Translations under genes and position numbers: made by a program
Shown here: one piece after another, positions 1-7,484 of the stretch
Position numbering within the stretch: the first letter of the stretch is position 1
Layout: every line of letters starts with the position of its first letter
Assembly (NCBI RefSeq): GCF_006334915.2
Contig: NZ_VDMA02000025.1
Span: 60,468-124,467, forward strand
Length of the DNA: 64,000 nucleotides
Reading direction: 5' to 3'
From: Microbispora catharanthi
GTDB lineage: Bacteria; Actinomycetota; Actinomycetes; Streptosporangiales; Streptosporangiaceae
The notes under the pieces: model-generated
Told to the model about the DNA's origin: nothing
What the model saw: the letters and a program-made list of their open reading frames with translations, nothing else
Databases searched by the model: none

Positions 1-442
1 GCCGGCGCTGCGGCAGTTCCTGCTGCTGGTCGGCGGACTGCGCACGCTCGCCGAGGGCGGTCACGAGGCCCGGCTGGTGCTCGACGCGTTCTTCCTGCGC
101 TCGCTGGCCGTCGCGGGCTACGCCCCCGCGCTGTCGGAGTGCGCGCGGTGCGGCGCGGAGGCCGTGCGCGCCTTCGCCATCGTCGCCGGCGGCGTCGTGT
201 GCGGCGCGTGCCGCCCGGCCGGCGCCGCGGTGCCCGCCGCGGAGACGATCGCGCTGATGATCGCCCTGCTGCGCGGCGACTGGACGGCCGCCGACGCCTC
301 CGAGCCCCGGCACCGCGCCGAGTGCAGCGGCCTGGTCGCCGCATACCTGCAGTGGCACCTGGAGCACGGCATCCGCTCGCTGCGTCACGTGGAACGGGAG
401 TGGCCGGGTCAGATGACCGCAAGCGAAGCGAGGATCATCTGA
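1..442 (+). CDS. recO: DNA repair protein RecO, C-terminal part (5' end outside window)
   Basis: RecO loads RecA onto SSB-coated DNA in the RecF pathway of gap repair and recombination in the cytoplasm. The frame is open from base 2, so the N-terminal OB fold lies outside the window. What is visible is the helical C-terminal domain with the RecO zinc finger, CARC followed about 25 residues later by CGAC. The last eleven residues (GQMTASEARII) are encoded inside a 72-bp sequence that is repeated just after the stop codon, so the native C-terminus has probably been altered by that duplication. The recO-uppS order is usual in actinobacteria. Confidence 0.93.
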   Translation, partial: PALRQFLLLVGGLRTLAEGGHEARLVLDAFFLRSLAVAGYAPALSECARCGAEAVRAFAIVAGGVVCGACRPAGAAVPAAETIALMIALLRGDWTAADASEPRHRAECSGLVAAYLQWHLEHGIRSLRHVEREWPGQMTASEARII

Positions 443-554
443 TCGGCCTTGCGGGGGTCCGGGGGTCGTCCCCCGGTGTCGGCGGGTCAGATGACCGCAA
501 GCGAAGCGAGGATCATCTGACCGGCCTTGCGGAGGTCCGGGGGTCGTCTCCCGG
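405..554 (+). repeat. Direct repeat of about 72 bp (offset 78 bp) with internal hairpin
   Basis: Copy 1 spans 405-476 and copy 2 spans 483-554, with only a few mismatches. Each copy contains TCAGATGA and TCATCTGA as inverted arms around an 18-nt loop (GCAAGCGAAGCGAG inside), then a GC-rich hairpin of the GGGGGTCGTCCCCC type. The recO stop codon lies in the right arm of copy 1. The sequence GCGAAGCGAG occurs again near 47763, which hints at a dispersed element. It could also serve as the recO terminator. Confidence 0.8.
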
Positions 555-675
555 GTCAACAGGTCCGGGGGCGTTTCCGGTGGCGTCGGCGTGATGCGAG
601 GGGACGCACGGAACGCGCACGGTATCCGCACCGGATCCGCACGTCTCCCGCGCCTGAGGACCGGTCTGGACGCAA

Positions 676-690
676 TACCCTCGGTACATG
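676..690 (+). promoter_or_regulatory. Candidate -10 box for a leaderless uppS transcript
   Basis: TACCCT at 676-681 fits the actinobacterial TAnnnT -10 pattern and is followed by six bases and then the ATG at 688. No Shine-Dalgarno sequence precedes this ATG. Transcription would therefore start at or next to the start codon. No convincing -35 is seen. Confidence 0.5.
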
Positions 691-1485
691 GTCCGTCCTC
701 CCACTCCGCACCCGTCCGGTGCCACCCCGCCCGCCATCCCGCGCGACCTGCTGCCGCGACACGTGGCGATCGTCATGGACGGCAACGGCCGCTGGGCCAA
801 GGCGCGTGGGTTGCCCAGGACCGAGGGGCACAAGATGGGCGAGGCGTCGCTGTTCGACGTCATCGAGGGCGCCGTCGAGATCGGCATCCCCTACCTGTCG
901 GCGTACGCCTTCTCCACGGAGAACTGGAGGCGCTCGCCTGACGAGGTGCGCTTCCTCATGGGGTTCAACCGCGACGTCATCCGCCGGCGGCGCGACCAGC
1001 TCAACGCGATGGGCGTGCGGGTGCGCTGGGCCGGACGTCCCGGGCGGCTCTGGAAGAGCGTGATCAAGGAGCTTGAGGACGCCGAGCGGATGACGGTCGG
1101 CAACAGCACGCTGACCCTCCAGTTCTGCGTGAACTACGGCGGCCGCGCGGAGATCGTGGACGCGGCCGTGCGGCTCGCCCGCGACATCGCCGCGGGCCGG
1201 GTCAAGGCCGACAAGGTCTCGGAGAAGACCTTCGCCCGCTATCTGGACGAGCCGGAGATCCCGGACGTGGACCTGTTCCTGCGATCGTCCGGCGAGCAGC
1301 GCACCTCCAACTTCCTGCTGTGGCAGTCCGCGTACGCCGAGATGGTCTTCCTGAACCAGCTGTGGCCCGACTTCGACCGGCGCGACCTGTGGCAGGCGTG
1401 CGAGATCTACGCCAAGCGCGACCGCAGGTATGGCGGGGCCGTTCCGAACGAGGCGGCCCAGAACTCCGTCACGGCGCGGCACTGA
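688..1485 (+). CDS. uppS: Isoprenyl transferase (cis-prenyl diphosphate synthase, UppS family)
   Basis: The enzyme condenses isopentenyl diphosphate units in cis onto an allylic diphosphate to give the polyprenyl diphosphate carrier used in peptidoglycan and wall polymer synthesis, at the inner face of the membrane. Over 265 residues, signature motifs are HVAIVMDGNGRWAK with catalytic Asp31, RTEGHK near residue 45, FSTENWRR, and RSSGEQRTSNFLLWQ near residue 200. These are standard for the family; the usual RTSG/EQRIS is slightly varied. Length is normal for the long actinobacterial type. The ATG at 688 is chosen because homology begins shortly after it and a -10 box sits directly upstream. 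Confidence 0.95.
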   Translation: MVRPPTPHPSGATPPAIPRDLLPRHVAIVMDGNGRWAKARGLPRTEGHKMGEASLFDVIEGAVEIGIPYLSAYAFSTENWRRSPDEVRFLMGFNRDVIRRRRDQLNAMGVRVRWAGRPGRLWKSVIKELEDAERMTVGNSTLTLQFCVNYGGRAEIVDAAVRLARDIAAGRVKADKVSEKTFARYLDEPEIPDVDLFLRSSGEQRTSNFLLWQSAYAEMVFLNQLWPDFDRRDLWQACEIYAKRDRRYGGAVPNEAAQNSVTARH

Positions 1486-1568
1486 GACACGGCGCGCACT
1501 GAGACACGGCGCGCACTGAGTCACGGTGCGGCACTGAGAACAGCGCGGCGCTGAGTCACGGCGCCGGC
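1470..1568 (+). repeat. Degenerate 17-18 bp tandem repeat over the uppS stop codon
   Basis: Five and a half copies of a unit like CACGGCGCGCACTGAGA start at 1470, 1488, 1505, 1522, 1540 and 1557. The first copy encodes the uppS C-terminal residues and its stop codon (CACTGA); the rest fill the gap to the convergent gene. Every copy carries a TGA in the same register, so loss of the first stop would hardly extend UppS. Confidence 0.8.
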
Positions 1569-1580
1569 GGGCCACCGGCG

Positions 1581-2129
1581 TCAGGAGGCGTCGCGGCGGC
1601 GGGCCCGGTACGCGGCGACGTGCATGCGGTTCCCACAGGTGCGGCTGTCGCAGTAGACGCGGGAGCGGTTCCTCGACTCGTCCACGAAGACGTGGGAGCA
1701 GTCGGGCGCCGCGCACGTGCGCAGGCGATCCCGCTCGTTCTCCACGAGCACGTGGGCGAGGGCGACACCGCAGTCGGCGGCCAGATGCTCGGCGACCGAC
1801 GAGCCCGGCGCGAAGTAGTGGACGTGGAGGGGGTGGCCGTCGTGCTCGGCGAGGTGCGGCGTGATGCGGGTGCGTTGCAGCAGCGTGTTGAGCAGGCCGA
1901 CCGCCGTCGGCTGGTCCGGCGCGGTGAACACGGCCTGGAACTCCTCGCGCAGGGCCCGGACCTCGCCGAGGTCGCGCCGGGTCACCGCCCCGACTCCGCT
2001 GACCTCCCGCCTGCGGACGAACTCCTCCAGGTCGCCGACCTCGGCCAGCCCGTCGCGCTCGCCGGCGCCGGTGTTGATGAGGTCCACCACCGTCGCCAGC
2101 GAGTACACCATGTCATGGCTGAACGGCAC
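1581..2129 (-). CDS. CGNR zinc-finger protein (ABATE domain), putative transcriptional regulator
   Basis: The 182-residue protein has an N-terminal helical ABATE-type domain (FSHDMVYSLATVVDLINTG at the start) and a C-terminal treble-clef finger with the pattern CAAPDC, then YCDSRTCGNR, which is the CGNR signature. Members are thought to bind DNA; few have been characterised and no ligand is known for this one. The start is GTG at 2129, preceded by AGGGAGA at a good distance; longer upstream frames are low-complexity antisense sequence. The gene is read toward uppS and follows zur by 77 bp on the same strand, so co-transcription is possible. Confidence 0.85.
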   Translation of the reverse strand: MPFSHDMVYSLATVVDLINTGAGERDGLAEVGDLEEFVRRREVSGVGAVTRRDLGEVRALREEFQAVFTAPDQPTAVGLLNTLLQRTRITPHLAEHDGHPLHVHYFAPGSSVAEHLAADCGVALAHVLVENERDRLRTCAAPDCSHVFVDESRNRSRVYCDSRTCGNRMHVAAYRARRRDAS

Positions 2130-2206
2130 GCCATCTCCCTTTTGTCGCGGCGGTCCCTGTCGCGGCGCAGGCAGCGTACCTCTCAGGGAGCCCGCGCGGG
2201 GCGGGG

Positions 2207-2617
2207 TCAGCTCTTTCTCGCCGCCTCCGCGCGCGCCCCGGCCGCCTCCGCGCACGAGGAACAGGTGCCGAAGACCTCCACGGTGTGAGTGACGTCGATG
2301 AAGCCGTGCTCGGCCCCGACCACCTCGGCCCAGCGCTCCACGTCCGGCCCGGCCACCTCGATCGTGCGCCCGCACTCCCGGCACACGAGGTGATGGTGAT
2401 GGGTGTCGGTCTGACATGCCCGGTAGACCGACTCGCCTTCGTCGGTGCGCAGCACGTCGACCCGGCCGGCGTCGGAGAGCGACTGGAGCGCCCGGTACAC
2501 GGTCGTCAGGCCGATCTTCGAGCCGACCGCGCGCATCTCGGCGAACACGTCCTGCGCGCTGCGGAACCCCCGGCTCTGGCGGAGGATCTCGTGAACGGCG
2601 TCGCGGCTCTTCGTCAT
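2207..2617 (-). CDS. zur: Fur-family zinc uptake regulator (Zur-like)
   Basis: This 136-residue repressor has a winged-helix N-terminus (IGLTTVYRALQSLSDAG, the recognition helix region), a metal-binding THHHHLVCRECGRTIEV segment at residues 72-88 and a structural zinc pair GTCSSC near residue 117. The HTVEVFGTCSSC tail is closer to actinobacterial Zur than to FurA or Nur. Zn-loaded Zur represses zinc importers and zinc-free ribosomal protein paralogues; no znuABC lies in the window. The ATG at 2617 follows AGGAG. No Zur box was recognised in its own upstream region. Confidence 0.85.
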   Translation of the reverse strand: MTKSRDAVHEILRQSRGFRSAQDVFAEMRAVGSKIGLTTVYRALQSLSDAGRVDVLRTDEGESVYRACQTDTHHHHLVCRECGRTIEVAGPDVERWAEVVGAEHGFIDVTHTVEVFGTCSSCAEAAGARAEAARKS

Positions 2618-2672
2618 CAGGACTCCTGTGTACGGCTTCGCCCTACGACCTACCAGGTTAGGCCGGTTTGCA

Positions 2673-3116
2673 TCAGATCAGGCCGAAACGGGTGGCGGCG
2701 AGGAGGACCAGGAACGTCGCGACCGCCACGCGCAGCAACCGGCCCACCGGACGCAACGAGGGCCACGACAGGTAGGCCAGGCAGACGATGAACGCGAGCA
2801 CCGGAAGCACGGCCACCCCGCCACGCCAGTCGGGCACCACCAGTCCGGCGATCAGCAGGGCCACCAGGACCAGAGGGACCAGCCAGCGGGGCAGTTGGAA
2901 CAGGAAGACCAGCGGCGCGGCGCTTTTGCGCTCGACCGCCGCGCGCAGCCCGGTGGCGCCGGGCGTGAAGAACTGCTCGCCCGGCGGCAGCGGCCGCCGC
3001 ACCCGCGGGGACGCCGCGTTCCCCCGGGCGGGAGGCTTCCTCGCCAGAGGATGGGACGGCACCTGACGGCGCGGCGGTTCGGTTTCGCTTCCCACGTGTT
3101 CGAGCCTAGTGCGCAT
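2673..3116 (-). CDS. Small membrane protein, actinobacterial conserved type (DUF6703-like)
   Basis: The 147-residue protein has a basic, proline-rich N-terminal half and three hydrophobic segments in the C-terminal half (around WLVPLVLVALLIAGLVV, VAVLPVLAFIVCLAYL and VAVATFLVLLAAT). It is probably an inner membrane protein. Its function is unknown; the DUF assignment is from memory of similar actinobacterial proteins near zur and glyS and is not certain. The ATG at 3116 was chosen, while a GTG at 3095 is an alternative. It is divergent from the next gene. Confidence 0.65.
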   Translation of the reverse strand: MRTRLEHVGSETEPPRRQVPSHPLARKPPARGNAASPRVRRPLPPGEQFFTPGATGLRAAVERKSAAPLVFLFQLPRWLVPLVLVALLIAGLVVPDWRGGVAVLPVLAFIVCLAYLSWPSLRPVGRLLRVAVATFLVLLAATRFGLI

Positions 3117-3216
3117 CTGCTCAATCTTCGCCCTGTCGCGCCGCCCACGGTGCTCCTTCCGTCCGGGTCGCCCCCTCCCCGGCGGGGTGTACGCGCGGGG
3201 TGGCATGCTGGGCGGC

Positions 3217-3534
3217 ATGCTCGCCGTGATCCGTTACTCGGTGCCGGGCGCCCGCGCCGACGAGTTCGCCGCCCAGGCGCGCGCCATCCTCGATCTGCTT
3301 TCCGCGCAGCCGGGATACCTGCGCGGGCAGATCGGCAGGTCGGTGGACGAGCCGGTCCTGTGGGCGGTGGTCAGCGAGTGGGAGGGCGCGGGCTACTACC
3401 GGCGCGCCCTGTCGGCGGCCCGGATGGTGATGTATCCCCTGATGACCCTTATGATCAACGAGCCCAGCGCCTTCGAGGGCGTCTACGCGCTGCCGGGCGA
3501 GGGGGCGAGCGCGGGGACCGTGGGCAAGGCTTGA
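3217..3534 (+). CDS. Small antibiotic-biosynthesis-monooxygenase-fold (ABM/Dabb-like) protein
   Basis: A protein of 105 residues beginning MLAVIRYSVPG, with the alternation of strands and helices seen in dimeric alpha-beta barrel proteins (PGYLRGQIGRSVDEPVLW and VVSEWEGAGYYRRAL). Such proteins include monooxygenases that need no cofactor and heme-handling proteins, but no catalytic residues can be assigned here. The start could also be an ATG at 3205. It sits between a membrane protein gene and glyS, so it may be co-transcribed with glyS. Confidence 0.6.
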   Translation: MLAVIRYSVPGARADEFAAQARAILDLLSAQPGYLRGQIGRSVDEPVLWAVVSEWEGAGYYRRALSAARMVMYPLMTLMINEPSAFEGVYALPGEGASAGTVGKA

Positions 3535-3695
3535 GCGCGGGGGCGCCGGATTCCCCTAAGCTTGAGCACGGATCCGGGCAGGTGGCCGGACGTCCCGCAG
3601 CCGCGACACGGCCGGGCCGGCCCGCCCGCTTCAGCGAGCATCGCACCGCTGACCCCGATCTCAACGCCGACACCCAGCCGGATGGAGTTCCACTG

Positions 3696-5081
<1,386 letters not shown>

Positions 5082-5094
5082 TCCCCGCAACGAG

Positions 5095-5129
5095 GCGCCT
5101 GTCCGGAAATTTCCGGACAGGCGCTTTTT
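5095..5129 (+). terminator. Intrinsic terminator of glyS
   Basis: A perfect 30-bp palindrome (15-bp arms, GCGCCTGTCCGGAAA and its complement) is followed by TTTTT at 5125-5129, fourteen bases after the glyS stop. It is one of the few U-tract terminators in the window. Confidence 0.93.
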
Positions 5130-5275
5130 GTTATCGCGTGCTGCTACCCCATGCACGGTGAAGGGCGGTCCACGTCCGTGCGTGGACCCGCGTCGCGCGT
5201 GAACGATGAGCCGGCCGCCTGACCCGGTGCCCCGTCGTGCCTGTGGGGTTCGGTCACCGCCCTTCCCGTGCGGGC

Positions 5276-5304
5276 GAGCGCCTTCCGGGTCCCGGAAGGC
5301 GCTC
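5276..5304. terminator. GC-rich hairpin between convergent genes
   Basis: A 14-bp inverted repeat (GAGCGCCTTCCGGG) with a one-base centre lies between glyS and the leftward secreted protein gene. It has no T tract on either side, so it would be a T-less terminator, probably for the leftward gene. The rest of 5130-5390 shows no gene; a weaker GGTCCACG/CGTGGACC hairpin lies near 5168. Confidence 0.5.
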
Positions 5305-5390
5305 ACTTGTCACCGGCGACCTCGTGTTGTGGGCCGGCATGGTCGATCAGCGGTGACGTGGGTGCCGCCGGCCCGGTGCGGGGCGGCCGG

Positions 5391-5888
5391 TCAGCTCCGG
5401 TCGATGTACCAGTTACCGCAGAAGCTGCCGAGCGCGTTGCGCGCGCACGCGCGGACCGCGTAGTGCCGCTGCTGATCGGTGTTCCAGTTCATGACGAGGT
5501 TGCTGCTGCTGGAGCTGTAGAACGGACCGCACTGCTTCCAGCCGCCGTTCGCCTGCACCTGCTCCGTGGTGGGGAACATGGGCAGGCTGCTGGGCATCCC
5601 CTGCAGGCTACGGTCGACCCAGACGGTGTACCCCGAATCGCTCGGCGAGATCTGGGCGTAGCTGTAGTTGAAGGCGCCGCCGTTCATCAGCTTGACGAAG
5701 CGTGCGTTTCCCAGGTAGATGTCGGCGCCGCCGACCTCCTTGTAGTAGTCGGGAACCCAGGTCTTGTCGCACTCGCCTGTGGTGGCGTGCGCGGCGGAGA
5801 TCGGGCCGGCCGTCGTGGCCGCCGCTCCGATGACCACGGCGAAGAGAACCTTCATGAAGCGCTTCGAGGTCGTGTTCTTGTAAGTCAC
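5391..5888 (-). CDS. Small secreted protein of unknown function, partner of the nuclease-like gene
   Basis: The 165-residue product begins with a clear signal peptide (KRFMKVLFAVVIGAAATTAGP, cleavage near AHA). The mature part of about 130 residues is rich in Tyr, Trp, Asn and Ser and holds four Cys (ECDKTW, KQCGPF, VRACARN, SFCGNWY), so two disulfides are likely. No family was recognised. The GTG at 5888 is preceded by GAAAGGA and preferred over the ATG at 5903. It lies 85 bp downstream of the secreted NucA/NucB-like gene on the same strand, which suggests joint expression and possibly a shared role. Confidence 0.75.
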   Translation of the reverse strand: MTYKNTTSKRFMKVLFAVVIGAAATTAGPISAAHATTGECDKTWVPDYYKEVGGADIYLGNARFVKLMNGGAFNYSYAQISPSDSGYTVWVDRSLQGMPSSLPMFPTTEQVQANGGWKQCGPFYSSSSSNLVMNWNTDQQRHYAVRACARNALGSFCGNWYIDRS

Positions 5889-5973
5889 GGCTGTCCTTTC
5901 CATTGGCGGATCTACGTGGTCACCGGTCCGATGGCGGGCCCGGTGCGATGAGAATGAAGCGGCCGTCGGGGAA

Positions 5974-7143
5974 TCAGTTGGGATCGACCCAGAAGGCGTC
6001 GCGGTCCAGCAGCCGATCGCGGGTGACGAGTGCTCCGAACTTCCCTCCCGCGCCCGAGTTGTCCGTGTCGAGGACCATGTCCGTGCTGTAGGCGCCGCCG
6101 CTCGTCCAGGCGCCCTCCCAGGTGCGCGCCATGGGGTATTCGTCGCATGTCAGCCCAGGTGGACGGGGCAGCGAGTCGGGGCAGGCCGTGTCCCGGTTCT
6201 TCTTGACCTTGGCCGGGTCGGCAAGCCGGTGAAGGGGGGTGGTGCCGGGAGCTCCCGGAAGCCCACTGGCCTGCGCACGCTTGATGTGCGCACTGACCGT
6301 CGGGTAGGCGGACAGCCCGTCGAGCGTGGGGATGAAACTCGGGATGACGCAGCCGGCGCCGCTGAGAATCCTGTCGCAGCGGATGTCCGGCGAAGGGTAA
6401 GGGCCCTTTTCCGGCGGGAAGACGTTGATCATCTCCGTGTCCCCGCCCGGATGCGTCAACTGCAGCTCGTACGTGGTGTTGACGGTGCGTATCCCGTCGA
6501 TGGGCACGTTCACGAGATGCGGGACGGACGGGGTCAGGTAGCGGGTGGAGTTCTCGGGCAGTGCGATCGGAGGGCCGAAGTCGCCGGCCGTACAGCCGTA
6601 GGAACAACTGACCGCGAGGCGGAAGCTGAGCGCGTCGTCCGGGACCAGTTCTCCCTCGGAGTAGAAGCGGACGATCGCGAAGACATCGGTGAGTTCCAGG
6701 CTGTCGTTGAACATGCCGATGAAATGCATGTAGTTGATCATGGTCCGGCCGAGCAGAGCCCTCGTGGTGGTGTCGTAGACGCTGACGGACGCGTAGTTGA
6801 TCAGGCAGGCGGCGAATCGCCTGGTCTTCCACGCGCTCTTCGACTGATCGTCAGGGGGATCGATGCACCAGGCGGGCAGGGGTGGCGGGTCGTCGGCGGC
6901 GCTCGTCGAACTCAGGACCGATCTGCCCGGCGGTTGTGTCACCGGCGCGACGCACAGCACCTTCCTCTTGCCTTGACGGGCGAGTGAAGGGAAGCGATCA
7001 CGGATGTGATCGCAGCCGTTCTCCGTGATCGCCCCGGTGGCGGAGTGCGCGACAGCGTCCCGTGCGGAGGCCGTCATCAGCGCACAAAACAATAGAAGCG
7101 GCACTGTCAGAAGCGTGATTTTTCGCATGCGAAGAGTGCTCAT
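5974..7143 (-). CDS. Secreted protein with C-terminal NucA/NucB-type deoxyribonuclease domain
   Basis: The 389-residue protein has a signal peptide (RKITLLTVPLLLFCALMTAS), a long unassigned middle region with several Cys, and a C-terminal domain with TCDEYPMARTWEGAW at about residues 330-345 and SGAGGKFGALVTRDRLLDRD near the end. That is the pattern of the NucA/NucB family, where the Asp-Glu of CDEYP is in the active site of an extracellular DNase. The middle region may mediate wall binding or inhibition. The ATG at 7143 is used; the frame is open further upstream without homology. The gene is divergent from the SARP regulator. Confidence 0.75.
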   Translation of the reverse strand: MSTLRMRKITLLTVPLLLFCALMTASARDAVAHSATGAITENGCDHIRDRFPSLARQGKRKVLCVAPVTQPPGRSVLSSTSAADDPPPLPAWCIDPPDDQSKSAWKTRRFAACLINYASVSVYDTTTRALLGRTMINYMHFIGMFNDSLELTDVFAIVRFYSEGELVPDDALSFRLAVSCSYGCTAGDFGPPIALPENSTRYLTPSVPHLVNVPIDGIRTVNTTYELQLTHPGGDTEMINVFPPEKGPYPSPDIRCDRILSGAGCVIPSFIPTLDGLSAYPTVSAHIKRAQASGLPGAPGTTPLHRLADPAKVKKNRDTACPDSLPRPPGLTCDEYPMARTWEGAWTSGGAYSTDMVLDTDNSGAGGKFGALVTRDRLLDRDAFWVDPN

Positions 7144-7484
7144 GGCGTCCCGTAAGGCAGGAGGGGGGTGGAGGGAAGCGAGGGTTCTGCGAGGAGGTGG
7201 ATCCGGTCCGGGAACAAGGGCAGGCGACAAAGCGTCCGAGACGTCGATATAGGGCAGGTATACGCACTGGTAGAGCCACTACGACGCGTGCTCCGGGAAT
7301 GGCGCGCCGCCCGCGGTCTCCGCCCGCCCCCGCGGGAAGGGCGGAACCGGCGGTGCCACCAAGGTTTCGCCGCCCGCTCCATTCGCGCTTAACGAATCCT
7401 TGAGCCGAGCCGATCTGTCCTGATTAGCTGTGGTCGCGCATTTGCACGGACCGGTCCGCGCTACCAAAGGGGAACAGACAGGCC
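7144..7484. other. Divergent intergenic region between nuclease and SARP genes
   Basis: No gene is supported here. The only structured element seen is a perfect 12-bp palindrome, CGGACCGGTCCG at 7447-7458, about 26 bp upstream of the SARP start codon. It could be an operator. AGGGG at 7469-7473 is the only purine-rich stretch before the SARP ATG and is a little far from it. Confidence 0.4.

Noticed and set aside
5391..7143. Toxin-immunity (polymorphic toxin) pair
   Set aside because: Both proteins carry signal peptides, whereas an immunity protein for a DNase would normally be cytoplasmic; a secreted enzyme with partner is more likely.
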